A DNA stretch of 64,000 nt from Torymus aiolomorphi (Eukaryota > Arthropoda > Insecta > Hymenoptera > Torymidae): the NCBI GenBank assembly GCA_036365515.1, contig CM070876.1, positions 127,355,894 through 127,419,893 of the forward strand, written 5' to 3'. The notes under the pieces were generated by a model. The model did no database searches, had not been told where the DNA came from, and saw only the letters and a list, made by a program, of their open reading frames with translations. Both the position numbers and the translations under genes were made by a program. Of this stretch, positions 36,471 to 48,181 are shown one piece after another (the stretch's first letter is position 1; every line of letters starts with the position of its first letter).

Positions 36471-38841
36471 GCCAGTTTCTAATTCAGAAGGGTTTCTTAA
36501 TCTAATGGACTGCAAGACCAAAATCTTAAACACCTGGATGATGTAGTCTTAAATTATAGGTAATTGTATAACTTAATAATAAAAAAAAGTTTGAACTCTT
36601 AAAATTATATATTGGCTTTGTTATTAAAGAATTAATACAATAGCTTTTTTTTCAGGTTCAACCATGGCTTGTCCCCTTAATGAGGGAAGCAAAAATTCAT
36701 AGAAGATATTGGCCGGAAATAATGAAAACGGTAGCTTATTTAAAAAATTGAACAATTGCAAACACGTCAGAGAATAAAACTCCTTATGAAATATTTTTCG
36801 GGATAAAGCCTTCGTAAGAGTTCCGGAAGCTCTAAGGAAAAGTAAGTGGGATAATAAGGCACAACTAGGTGTATTAGTAGGATACGTTGAAAACGGTTAT
36901 AAAGTCTTAGTTAATAATAAAGTAATTACTGCAAGGCATGTTGATGTAATAGTAGAAGATAGTATACAGTTAATCTGTTTAGAAAACGAAAATAGTGATT
37001 CTGAAATTAACGTAGAATTAAATGAAACGAACAACAGTGGTTCTGAATATCCTTCTCACTCTACTGCGACCTTCGAGGAAAGTAGAGGAGAGCAAACTGA
37101 ATTAATTGATGCGAAAAATGTAAACGATAACGAATCCGATAACGAAGACAACGAAAATAGAGATAGACTAACAATACCGCGAAAATCTCAAAGAAAGAAA
37201 AGTCCAGTAAATAGATACGGAAATCCAGTTACTCATTTTATTTATGTAAATTATATTGATGCAAGTGTACCAAATACATTCGAGGAGGCGATAAACTCCA
37301 GCGAATATAAACAATGGCAAATAGCAATGGATTCCAAAATAAACAGTTTAAAGAAAAATTAGACATGGCAAATTGTCAAGGCCAAAAGATAAAAAGGTCA
37401 TTGATATTAAATGGGTTTATAAAAAGAAAAATAACGATACTTATAAAGCGAGATTAGTTGTAAGAGGATTCCAACAAAAAGAATATGTTGAAAATGTTTA
37501 TTCACCTGTAGGTAAAATGCTAACGTTGAAAATTTTATTGTCTTGCAGTTGTAAAAATAATTTGTTTATAGAACAAATGGATGTTGAAACGGCATTTTTA
37601 AATGGCAATGTAAAATCAGAAGTGTACATTAATGAACCAAAAGGTTATGAAACTGGAGACAATAAAGTTTGCAAATTGCAAAAGGCTCTGTATGGTCTCA
37701 GAGAAAGTCCTAGAGCATGGTATGATTGTTTCAGCGAATATGTCGAGAAATTAAATTTTGTAAGAAGTAACTATGATTACTGTCTATATGTAAATAATAC
37801 AAGCAAAGATTCAATAAATATACTAGTTTTTGTAGATGATCTCTTGATTTGTTGCAAAGACAAAAATAAAATAAACAAAGTAAAAGCAAGTTTAATGGAA
37901 AGATTTATAATGAAAGATTTGGGCAAAATTAACCAATATATTGGCATCGATATTAAATATAGTGAAGACAGAAGTAAAATGACTTTAAGTCAAACGAAAT
38001 ATATCGAATCTTTGGCTACAAAATACAACCTTGAAAATGCAAAATTATACGATACTCCAATGGAGAGTAATCTAAAATTAGAACAAGCAAATGAAATAGA
38101 TGAAAGAATAAAATAGAGAAATTTCATCGGCAAACTATTATACACGGGGACCCATTTTAATCGCCGCACCCGGATTTCTCGGAACCTAAGCCAGATAGAG
38201 AAAAATGGTTCAGACAAAAGTTATAGGGGACAAAGGGGGCCACATAATGGCGCTAACGTCTTTGACCTTGAACTTGACCTTTGAGGTTATTTCAAGGTCA
38301 AAGTGGTTTTTTCATATGGAAACACCTAGTTTTGACCCCGGATTCGGAAAGAGCGGGAAATTTTACGTTCAAAATCATATTGAGAAATTTTTTCCAAGGT
38401 CATTTCAAGGTCAAATCTAGGTCAAACTCAGAAAAGTCCGTTTAAAATCGTTTTTTTCCATGAACCACAGGCTAAGCTGGTTCAAATTGATCGTAGGCTT
38501 AATAGAGGAACCCGGACACCCAAAACTTACACATCCTAGTAAACAAAACTCAAACTCGCACATCCTAACCCCATACACTTCATGCCCTCACATGCTGAAC
38601 TGTTACACCTCGGTCCCACAACCATACCCCACACCCCCCAGTCCCACACATCCCTACCCCACGCATGCTAATCTCATACACCCCAAACCCACATATCCTG
38701 AACCTTGAAAAATTTTTCTCAAGGGCAAAATGATTTTTTAACGGAAACTTTAAGATCGTTGAAGCTTCTGTTATAAATGTATTAACCTTACTGTTTGCGC
38801 TACCCAGAAACAACGACGTGGACGTAGTAAGGATTGTTTCC

Positions 38842-39009
38842 TTTGAGGTGCTTAATTAAAGTGAGTCCCGTTGCCTCTCACTGTTCGAGGTGCTTGATTA
38901 AAGTGAGTCCCCTTGCCTCTCACTGGTCAGGGTGCTTGATTATAGTGAGTCCCCTTGCCTCTCACTGTTCAGGGTGCTTGATTATAGTGAGTCCCCTCGC
39001 CTCTCACTA
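38842..39009. repeat. 42-bp tandem repeat, four copies
   Basis: Exact 42-base steps at 38842, 38884, 38926 and 38968, with the unit containing GGTGCTTGATTA and TTGCCTCTCACT. The last copy ends at 39009. Confidence 0.9.
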
Positions 39010-39027
39010 ATGTAAATAAATTTTTAT

Positions 39028-39360
39028 TTAACCTCGAAGCAAGTGTTCGAAATGACGATCATTTGCTTCAAGGCACATAGTCAAACGCCTTTGAAAATGG
39101 CGAACTGTGTTCTGCAAAGTTTGTCTCGGAATGGCAGCGGATGCTCGACGAATCCTATCCTGCATATCTGCTCTTGTAGTGAGTTGTTGCTCAAAAATAT
39201 CATATTTCAAATACCGGCATAAACAAAAGTCTGATGGTGAAGTATGGGATGAAGAAAGAAGCAAGCCATTTCACCGGACCTCCTCAACCAATCCATCCAA
39301 TACTAAAGTGTTTATTAAAAAATGCTGTTATTATGAGCGTGAAATGTGGTGCTCCACTAT
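39028..39360 (-). pseudogene. C-terminal fragment of a DDE_3 (IS630/Tc1-mariner-like) transposase
   Basis: On the minus strand, with shifts of frame, it reads GAPPHF near 39355, then GGPVKWLA, then SPSDFCLCRYLKYDIF, RIRRASAAIP and DRHFEHLL. These match the second catalytic region and C-terminus of insect DDE_3 transposases. The N-terminal half is absent. A TGA lies before GGPVKW and a frameshift follows WLA. Confidence 0.7.
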
Positions 39361-39859
39361 CCTACTAGAACTTAAAAAATAAATTTAAAAGAACCATTGA
39401 CGGAACCTATTTTCTTCGTAGATATGTTTTTAATGGTTACATTATCAAAATTAGTATTTCTGAAATTCGAACACTACTAATTCACATTATTTACATAAAA
39501 CAAAAAAATAAAAGGAAGTTTTAGTTTTATTTGCAATTAAAATAAGAAATAATGCTTTATTGAATTGAATACCTTTAATGTTAGCATGCGTGGGGTAGGG
39601 ATGTGTGGGACTGGGGGGTGTGGGGTATGGTTGTGGGACCGGGGTGTAACAGTTCAGCATGTGAGGGCATGAAGTGTATGGGGTTAGGATGTGCGAGTTT
39701 GAGTTTTGTTTACTAGGATGTGTAAGTTTTGGGAGTTGCTCTATTAAGCCTACGATCAATTTGAACCAGCTTAGCCTGTGGTTCATGGAAAAAAACGATT
39801 TTAAACGGACTTTTCTGCTCGTTGGATGACTAGTTTAAGTAAATGACATATTGTGTGTG

Positions 39860-42800
39860 TGTGTTGTGTTGGCTAAAGCTAGTAATGTTTATTTGTATTA
39901 ATTATTGTGTCGTGCTAGCTAAAGCTAGTAATTGTATGATTCGCGCTGTGCGTTAAATTGCACGCGTGAATATAGAGAGCGGCAGCGCGTAAGCGGGTCG
40001 ATTGTGAAATCCGCGGTGTACCGTGCATGCACGCTGAGGTATAGCGTAATTCTACCAAGTAGGCGGCAGCACTGCTTGGTACGAGTGTGACGATTGTAGG
40101 TTGTGAGATGTTGCGTGTGTACAGTAGTTGTGTTGTTGTAATTTATTGAATATGGATGAGGTATGAATTTGATTCGATGATTGGGTGTGCTAGCTGGAGC
40201 TAGAACGTATGTAAGTCGCGCCGTGCGTTCAATTGCACGCGTGGGTGTAGAGAGCGGCAGCGCGAAAGCGTGCCGAAGTGAGAATTTAGAGGATTGGCCG
40301 AGCGAGGTGTGATAGCTCCTCGGCCACGGTTACTGCCACTCCGGGTGGGGGTCCCGGAAACTGCTAGATTCGCGTTTATTCCCGTCACGGTAGATGAAGT
40401 TAACAGTAAAATGAATTGTTGATCAGGGTTCGAATTTTATGTAACTTTATTCGCGGTCGGGAGAATTGGAGCGAGATGGCACCTTCTGTGCACTCGCAGA
40501 AAACGCGCCGACTTCGTCGGGATGCGGGGGTGCGGGCAGTAGCGGTTATCGCGACAAAGCTGATCCTGCGCGTGTTAGGTATAGCTCGATCCGGACGAGC
40601 TTAGCACCGAGGGGACGCTGGAGGAATTGCGCGATCGAAGATGGCAATCCAACGGGATGAGAGTCGATCCGGGTTTGGATGCGTCGAGATAAGTTGATGA
40701 TTTCCGAAGAGTGCTTGCCTGCGACTATGGCCGAGGTGCAAAAACGCAAGCCTCTCACAAGGAAATCAGCTTCCCGGTGCTGGCAAAAGTACCAGCTGGC
40801 GCGGGAAAGGATGAATAGAGAGATCCACCGCTGTGCACTTCGAAGCAAGGTCCCTTACTTCGAATGAGCCGGTGGAGGTGACTGAATCGCACTGACATGT
40901 GCAACCACCGTCACGCACGTGGAGCGCATGAGGCGCTGCCACACTCATCGTTTACCGATGTTTGCGCGAGCGTTGGGGATAGAGGGTCGATCTTCTCGCG
41001 CCGTGCACGGCGCGATGGAAAAGCGAATAGAGGGGTCAGCGAGTCCGACGCGTGACATTCGGAAGCCGGAACCCGCGAGTTCTGGAGGCGAAACGAGCGA
41101 TAGGCTGCAGCGAGCGGGCCGGACGCATCGCTTTGCATGGCTTGGAATCGGGGAGGTGGATGGATCACACCGATGGCATACAGCACCGCCGGCAAAGACT
41201 GTCATCGTGTGCGTGATGTCGATATCCCCGGGCCAGCCGTTGCGCTTTGGCGGCCCGCGTGCTGCAACTATTCTGCTTGCCCCGTTCGCGATGGAAAAAA
41301 CTGCGCGGTTTTGCTTTTTGGGAAATTCCGGATAAAACGCGAGATACGGACGAGGGCTGGATGGTTGAGGGAAGTCGCGAATGCCGGTTGCAACTTTCCG
41401 TCGTAGGGAACCCAGGGAACGTCGCGTCAACTACGGAGAGATGCGAATTCGCCGCGAGTCAGAAAACATCGAGTGACGGGAGTGAGGGACGTCAGTCGAT
41501 GACTTAGAGAGTGTCGCGCCGAATTTAAAGAGAGTAGTGGGGGCAAACACATGTGGTGCCTGCTAACATGTCGAGGAGTACGAGCATTAGAGAGGTGCGG
41601 AAGCAGCTGCGCATCAGGGCAGGCTGCGGCCGCCATGGTAGAGCGTTGTTGGCTGCACAACTCCTGCGGGAGCACCGTTCACATAGAGAATGGCCTGTAG
41701 GTAGTTGGGACAGGGACGTTGTATAAAGTAGAGGAGGGGAGGTGGGCGCTGCGCGGTTTGATCAGTTGGCATACGGTGAATGCGACCGCACCAGGAGGCG
41801 TGAGGGGTTTCGAAACGTTCGCACCTTCGCCAACGGTGGTTCGTGGTGCAGTGATGGCAACGGGGTTAGACGCGAGCATAGAGGCTGCCCCTCCTGCACA
41901 TGCTCACCTAACAGGGGAGAGAATGAGGCTCCAGGCGTTGAGAAGTGTGGGCGGTAGTGAGGCTGAGCGCATCGTGTCAAGCGTAGAGCGCTCAGCATAG
42001 AGAGAAGATCGAGAGATTTGAATTAGAGAGCCTGACCGTGAGCCGCTGAGGAGTCAGCTGAGCGCCAGTCAGAATAGAGAAGAGAAGTGAATGGATGAAA
42101 AATTTTTTGTAAGTTCGCTTGATCGCGATGCGGCTGCGCACCTGCTGAGGCAGTGAGCGCTAGCACTCGGCAGATCGATGAAATAGAGATCTGGAAAGAT
42201 GAGAGTGAATGAGTGAATATATGGGTATTGGGTATTCTATGTTTTGTATGTATGATGATAGCCTCTCCAGCCGTGATAAGAGAGGGAAGAAAGGAGAAAA
42301 TTGCGCGTATTTTCTTCCTAATTTTTTCCTCTGGCTTATCAGACGGCGAGAGAGTATAGGATAAGCATATGATGGATGTTTGTGAAGTGGTAACTGGAGG
42401 AATGACGCGGCGAGATTTTCGGGGGCAGCTGAACTGCGCGCGCACACGAGCGAAGCATCCTAGAGCTTCGTTAGTGGGCGCTGAGCGTCAGTAGATATAG
42501 AGAGTACACGGGGCGATGGCCACTCGCGGTACTGAAGCTGTTGATCTCGGAGAGATTCACGGCTTGGGAGGGGCTGTGACGAGGAGCACGTCTAGCGGCT
42601 GTGCCCTCGTCGTGTCGTATTCCTCAGTGCCTGCGTTGGTCAAAGCCCGTGTATGTACGCAGCGTTGCTGGTACATTTAACACAGCTTTGTATGTTTGAG
42701 GATTTGGAAACGCGGCGAAGGAACACAGGAGCGCGGAATCATCGTTGCGCGAGATGCACGCCCAGTAGGGCATAGACATAGAAGAGAGCATCGGCGGAGA

Positions 42801-43537
42801 GGGGAGAGACGCCGAAAAGCGCGAGAGCCCGCGGCTCATCAAACCGCGAGACAATGACTCTAGTTACGGCACTGGCCGGCGCTGGCCGGCCATCATTAGC
42901 CGCCTGCTCTCATCCTTCGAGAGAGCGAAGGAAAAAGAGACACCGAGCTCCAAGCCACGGCATCATCGAGCCAGCTCTGCTGGCCGCCCGCTTCGCACCG
43001 CCAGCTCCGTAGCTTCGCCATCGTCGTCAGCGAGGCCGCCGGTCAGACAACCCGACTGGCGAGGCCGCTTTGACCAGCTACGGCTACAGCGATGACACCA
43101 GCGGCGTTGAGGCACGCGTCGGGAAACGCGTCGGAGCAGAGGCACCGTCAGCAGCAGCCAACCGAAGCAGCTCCCTCCGAGACAGGCGAGTTCAGTTATG
43201 TACGGCCTCACGGTGGCCAGTGTGCGCGTGTAGTAGAGAGCGAGGATTTGTATCGCCGTTGAGCGCCGAGAAATCGGCAGCGCACGGCGATCGTCCTCGA
43301 GTAGAGGGCGGGATCGGAAAAATCCCGGTTGTGAGGCCGCTTAACGCTGCGTGCGGCGTATCGTGAAGGGCCGCGTACCGTTATCATTGGTGCCGTGACA
43401 TCGTGTAAATTCATTAGAGTACGTGAAAGTTTGTTGGGTTATAATTGTCATTGGTTCAATAAATAAGAATTATTTGGTATATATGTTCGTTCTCTGTCAC
43501 GAGTACCCTCTCCGCATAAAACTTTCCCCTCAACACG
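39860..43537. repeat. 3.6-kb GC-rich non-coding island, possible solo LTR or leader
   Basis: GC content is clearly above the AT-rich surroundings. Many overlapping small ORFs occur on both strands, but none continues or resembles a known protein. A ~100-bp block (GCACGCGTG...AGAGAGCGGCAGCGCG) is duplicated at about 39900-40005 and 40190-40290. Near the right end there is AATAAA (43461) and then CCCCTCAACA, which would suit an LTR 3' end. No second copy or target duplication is visible. Confidence 0.4.
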
Positions 43538-44607
43538 TGGCGCGTGCATAGGGAAAGGTAAGGTGCAACGTTACAAAGTAGAAGTAACGAACGAGCAGCA
43601 GCGACAGATTCAGTTTTAAAGTCATATAAAATTTCTAGTGCTCTTTCCTACTGATACCTGAGTTGTAACCATATATGACATAACAATTGTAAGAGTACTT
43701 CCTATTCTCTTGTGATAAAATCAGTAGAATTTTTGGCTTATTTTTCTATCAGTAACAACATACTAAATCTGAGTTATTTTATTATTTCATTAAAAGAAAG
43801 CAAAAAACCTATGTAATACATATTGTCGATTCACACATTTTATAAAATAAGATCAAGTATTGTGACAATTCATCTTGATACTTGATGATATTCTGTATCT
43901 TACCAGTAATAACCAGTAACCTGTATCGCATGTAAACATACACACACACACACACACATTTGAAGATTTCCTCACTTGAACAGTAGCCACATCATCCGCT
44001 GGTGGTGAAGGCCAAGTGTAGTTCATCATTGGATGTGCTGAAGTCGAAGACAGCCTCAGGAGCCTTTCTACAATAGATTCAGTTTAGCTGTTCAGTTCTG
44101 TGGAATACTGTGAATAAATCTATATATATATTTGTGTATATAGATATATTCACCATGTATTCCACGGAACTAAACAGCTGAACTGAATCTATTGTAGAAA
44201 GGCTCCAGCCTGGGATTTGGTGAAAGCATACAGCAGCCGAGTGACTGCAAACATCCACTATTACTCTGGAGACACATCATATCGGACTTGAACTTCTTGG
44301 AGACTGCTAATAACTAAGGAAGTCGGATACAATCACTACACAAAACAACAATCTGCAGCAGAGGTGATCGTTCACCCCTCTCGCTGCCCCAGATCTCTGC
44401 AATAAGAAAAAAGTACCATCAGACCCATATCAGAGAGGTTAGGAACGAGAAAGGGCTTACCGAATCTGCTTGTCCTCCGACCCCGCTGCCTTGCTGTCTC
44501 CCACGAGTCAGTGCTAACCCACGAACACGACGAGAGGGACGACGTCCACCAGGACACTGTGCTAGGAGCCTCTGTCATTGCCGGGAACATGCCGGATGTT
44601 GGGTCGT
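43538..44607. other. spacer between the GC-rich island and the right arm
   Basis: AT-rich sequence with a (CA)n run near 43948-43970 and a perfect-looking hairpin at 44059-44206 (arms GGAGCCTTTCTACAATAGAT and complement). A GC-richer block (44340-44600) follows with no recognised coding function. Confidence 0.45.
44059..44206. repeat. 148-bp hairpin repeat
   Basis: Arms of ~70 bases run from GGAGCCTTTCTACAATAG to the complement, with TA-rich sequence in the loop. MITE-like. Confidence 0.75.
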
Positions 44608-45466
44608 CTAACTATTATTTTTATAAACAGTGTTAAGGTGCTAAATAATGTATTATAATTTATAACTTGTTATAAATTCAGCAGAATATTTTAAACACAT
44701 AAGTATGTTAATTATAGATTAAAATTTACAAATTTTATTAACGGCTTAAAATGTGAAACAAAAATATTTTCAATTGCAAAATGTTACAACGATATTTTAT
44801 AAGAGAAAATATCAACATGACTTCAGGTGAAAATCAAGTGAAAATCATGTGATAATCAGCTGACGTTTTGGATTGATTTTCACATGATTATCACCTGAAT
44901 ATCAGATGATTTTCACGTGAACTTTTTCAGTAGGGTCCGGATTCCACAAAGAATCTGAGCGGATTGATAAATCGGTACGGATTTTTGATCGGGAACAAGC
45001 GCTATATTTCGTTGGAATCTGTGCAGATTCTGAGCGGATTTTTGTCGGAGTAGGTAGATAATCAGTACGGAGTTTTGTCTGATATTCAGTATAGAATCGG
45101 TGCTATAATTTTCAGCTTAGCGAGGCTTTTCCAAACCGAATCCGTCCAGATTCTAGGAAGAATCTTTGCGGATTTCAGTACTGATATTTGCGAGTTTCTT
45201 TATGGAATCTGCTTGGATTCGGCGTGGACTCTACGTTGATCTATCGGAGTGATCCAAGAGTCGGTTAACGTAACTGAGTCCGTATCAAATCCGTACAGAA
45301 TCAGTACGGATATGGAAGAGATATCTCTGACTCTTGACCCCCCCCCCCCCCCCCTGGAATCCATGAGGAATCTCTACTGATTCGGTACGGTGTTTTCGGA
45401 CTGATTTCGGTCTGAAATCAGTGTACGGATTTCAGTCCGGATTCCGTCCAGATATTTTTGCCCGGG
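44608..45466. repeat. right inverted arm of the 15.7-kb element
   Basis: Inverted counterpart of 29781-30778. A poly-C run (45339-45354) replaces the short run (six G on the left arm's plus strand) at the matching place. Confidence 0.8.
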
Positions 45467-47584
45467 TACGTTTTCTCCAAGCATCAAGTGACGATGAAAT
45501 AGACTTCTATTCGAGTGATTTTGAGGATGAATCAACTAATGATGTTGAAAGTGATGCTGATTCTGAATTTATAAATAGTATTAGAAAATGGAGTATAGAT
45601 AACGTGCATACTATTCCGCATACTGCGATTAATCAATTAAATATATTTTACGAGACCATACAAAAGTACCTTTTCCAAAAGATGCAAGAACATTATTAAA
45701 ACCTCCAAGAACAACAAACGTAATTGACATGAGCTCAGGCCAATTATTGTCATTATTAAAGAGCGCAATAGAAACTTTTATAGTACAATTATTACTAAAA
45801 AATATAAGTGTAGATTGCATAAGTCTATTATGTAATGTTGACGGAGCTCCACTAAGGAAATCGTCAGAAAGAGGATTATGGATTATTGCAATTTCCGAGG
45901 CTGTACTAAAAACTGTGGAAGTTGTTGGAATTTATCACGGAGAAGACAAACCACCTGATTCGAATGAATTTTTAAAAACATTTGTGACTGAGTTGTCATA
46001 CCTAATTGAAAATGGAATAGTATATAATGAAAATCATTATAAAGTAAAACTATACTGTGCTTTACGTTCGATACACCGGCAAAGGCTTATATTTTGAAGA
46101 TTAAATACCATACAGGATACTAGAGTTGTACGAAATGTAGGATTAAAGGTACTTTTGTAAATAATAAAGTTTGATTTCCTAAAGAAAACCAAAATTTAAG
46201 AACCGATATAGGATTCGCACAATTTTCGTACGAAAATGACGGTGTTAATGATGGTTATCAACAAGCCATAACAATTTTAAATGATATACCAAATTTTGGT
46301 TTAGTTACAAATGTTGTATTAGACTATATGCATTTGATATGCTTAGGAGTCATGTTGAGATTAATTGAACTCTGGACAAGTGGCCCTAGACCCATATTGT
46401 CTAGCTATCAGCGCGATCTAATTTCAGAAAGATCGATGAGTATGAAAAACTGTGTGCCTTCAGATTTTGATAGGAGCCCACGAAGTTTAAACAATGTACG
46501 CCGTTTATGGAAGGCTCATGAATAAGAAGATTTTTACTTTATTCAGGTCCAGTTGTACTCTCTGACATTCTCGACGATGAATTCTATAAACATTTCATGC
46601 ATTTGCACGTAGCATGCATCATATTGGCTAATCCAATTTTATGTAAGAATGAAGAATATTTGGATTTTAGCGAAAATTGCTTGAAGGTATTTGTTACAAA
46701 CTTTCCAAAACTTTATGGAATAGAGAACATGAGTTTCAATTGTCATAATCTTCTACATATAGTAAATGATGTTAGAAATTTTGGACCCTTAGATAATTTT
46801 AGCGCTTATCCTTTCGGTATTCTTATATGGTCGAAAACCATATTAGAAAAGTAAAACAACTTGTTAGAAAAGGTGATAAACCTCTGCAGCAAATCGCAAG
46901 AAGATTGGCAGAGATAAAAGCTGCAAATGAAATTTCAAAAAGTAATGAATATATAAATTTACTTATTCTGGAAAAGAATCATAACGAAGGTCCAGTATTA
47001 AAATATGAACCTGGAATGAGTCAATTTAAAATATTAAAAAAAGAAAAGTTGTATATTAATTGTAATGATACGAAAAATAATTGCATCCTTCTTAAAGATG
47101 GTAGTTACGTAGAGTGCTATAATTTTATTAAAAGTAATGAAAATATCTATATTGTAGGTAAAAAGTTAAAACTTTTAGGTAGCTTTTATACTGCACCGAT
47201 AGATTCTAAATTTTTTTCTATTTACGAAGCACAAACTTCTGATGAACGAATTTCATTTTATCAATATTCTTTTGAATCTTTTTTCTGTAAGGCATTTAAG
47301 ATACCATTCAAAACACATTTTGTAGTGTTCCAAATGATGCATACATATTTTGGTAACGATTAAAAAAAATAGAATGGGAACCCAAATATGTGTTACAGCG
47401 TTGGTATTGCATCCCCTTAAAATAAATTATATTAGTACGGTTATATAAAACTATTGGAATTAAAAAACGTATCTAAAACCATTTTATGTACATACATAAT
47501 TATTATTTTTTATTATTACATTGTATTTTTTGCATCTTCATCTTCATTAACTACCCGTAAAAAATAACATTTTGAACCTTAATG

Positions 47585-48181
47585 TCAAATGAAAAAGTTT
47601 GAATAACGTTAGATAAACGTTTTCTAACGTTATGAACCGAACGTCGCTTCCGAATGAGAAGGTTTGGATAACGTTAGAAAAACGTTTTCTAACGTTATGA
47701 ACCGAACCTCACTTCCAAATGGTAACGTTTGTATAACGTTAGAAGAACGTTTTCTAACGTTATGAACCGACCCTTGCTTCCAAATGGGAAGGTTTGAATA
47801 ACGTTAGAAAAACGTTTTATAACGTTATGAACCAACCCTCGCTTCCAAATGGGAATGTTTGAATAACGTTATAAAACGTTTTATAACGTTAGAAGTTAGA
47901 CCTTAGCTTCAATTAACAAAGTTTAAAAAACGGGTTTCTAACGTTTTTCTAACATTATTAACCGAACGTCGCTTCCAAGTGCGAAGGTTTGAATAACGTT
48001 TTGTTTGCGTAATACAAATGTTATAATTATGGTAGAATAACGTTATTTTTACGACAAAGATGGACATATTTTACGTAATTATAACGTTTTTATTGCATTA
48101 CAAAAATTTTGTATTCTAACGTTACAAAATTAGACATCTAACGTTATAATGACGTTATAAAAACGTTTCGTGCTATTAGGG
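47585..48181. repeat. AACGTT-rich array ending in GTGCTATTAGGG
   Basis: About five tandem units of ~67 bp (GTTTGAATAACGTTAG..., ACGTTTTCTAACGTTATGAA, CGCTTCCAAATG) are followed by looser AACGTT words. The right end, read inwards, is CCCTAATAGCACGAAACG, closely resembling the termini at 10156 and 48979. It directly follows the CACTA-like transposase remnant and may be its subterminal region. Confidence 0.7.

Larger units (their letters stand above)
33545..36676 (+). mobile_element. Kolobok-like TTAA DNA transposon
   Basis: The 17-bp perfect terminal inverted repeats GGGGACAAGCCATGGTT (33545-33561 and 36660-36676) are flanked by TTAA (33541-33544 and 36677-36680). One transposase gene lies inside. 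Excising it restores the Copia integrase reading frame. The TTAA target and the CxxH-type transposase fit the Kolobok superfamily. piggyBac is less likely because the protein does not resemble piggyBac transposase. Confidence 0.85.
30816..38143 (+). mobile_element. Copia-type LTR retrotransposon, 3'-truncated
   Basis: It has a 5' LTR, an initiator-Met-type primer site, and Gag, protease, integrase and RT in Copia order. It is interrupted by a TTAA transposon (33545-36676) and ends abruptly at 38143 before RNase H, where a foldback element begins. No 3' LTR is present in the window. Confidence 0.93.
31695..38143 (+). pseudogene. Copia gag-pol, interrupted and truncated
   Basis: ATG 31695 opens a Copia-type Gag. 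A frameshift near 32045 moves to the frame used by the rest. TAA at 32267 precedes the zinc knuckle CFTCGKVGHYQKDC (32315). The protease has DSGSTDHI (about 32600). The integrase has its His/Cys finger (33010-33130), first Asp (IHTDLNGP) and second Asp (QCDNGREYL), then a frameshift near 33425, and the Glu region (NGVTERYN). The Kolobok-like insertion follows. Beyond 36681 the integrase continues to about 36810, where an internal deletion joins to RVPEALRKSKWDNK. The RT (37373-38116) keeps FVDDLL near 37830. It stops at TAG 38114 and is cut at 38143. Confidence 0.9.
38144..39817. mobile_element. truncated foldback DNA element
   Basis: Arms at 38429-38671 and 39581-39817 (about 240 bases) are near-perfect inverted repeats. 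The left side continues outwards another 285 bases to CACGGGGACCC at 38144, with repeated CAAGGTCA words, but the right side has lost this part, so the right end is truncated. Inside lie a 42-bp tandem repeat and a fragment of a DDE transposase. Confidence 0.65.
29781..45466. mobile_element. 15.7-kb element with ~0.9-kb inverted ends, host to nested elements (E3)
   Basis: Both ends read CCCGGGCAAAAATATCTGGA inwards, flanked by a TA duplication (29779-29780 and 45467-45468). The inverted arms (29781-30778 and 44608-45466) are arrays of GGATTC/GAATCC-type words with AAAAGCCTCGC blocks. Next come ATTTTCAC/GTGAAAAT words, then a unique inner segment. The original element was probably a palindrome of 1.5-2 kb. 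The Copia element and the sequence to 44607 occupy its centre. Confidence 0.8.
29679..47363 (+). pseudogene. CACTA/EnSpm-like (tnp2-type) transposase, split by a 15.7-kb insertion
   Basis: The N-terminal codons run to 29780. The rest resumes at 45467 and runs to the stop at 47363. Removing the insertion and one TA duplicate keeps the reading frame exactly. Landmarks: an acidic N-terminus (SSDDEIDFYSSDFEDE), LLCNVDGAPL (45830), the block DYMHLICLGVM (46322) typical of this family, RSPRSLNN (46475), CHNLLHIVNDVRNFGPLDNF (46740) and ENHIRKVKQLVRKG (46830). Breaks include TGA at 29676, several frameshifts (near 45640-45730, 46090-46320, 46500 and 46830) and stops. The family is widespread in insect genomes. 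I assign it to CACTA/EnSpm by the DYMHL-type motif from memory. It is followed by an AACGTT array ending in CCC, which may be the subterminal region of the same element. Confidence 0.7.

Noticed and set aside
33545..36676. piggyBac transposon (because of TTAA)
   Set aside because: The transposase has a CVGH/Mutator-like layout and not piggyBac motifs; Kolobok also duplicates TTAA.
40200..43414. many ORFs of 60-161 residues on both strands
   Set aside because: High GC lowers stop frequency; the frames overlap on both strands, lack known domains and show no splice continuity.
44372..44590. 72-residue minus-strand ORF
   Set aside because: Ser/Trp-rich, with no homology, promoter or splice context; it lies in spacer DNA.
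47585..48181. CRISPR-like or operator array of AACGTT
   Set aside because: Units are ~67-bp tandem repeats with no unique spacers; a transposon subterminal array fits better.
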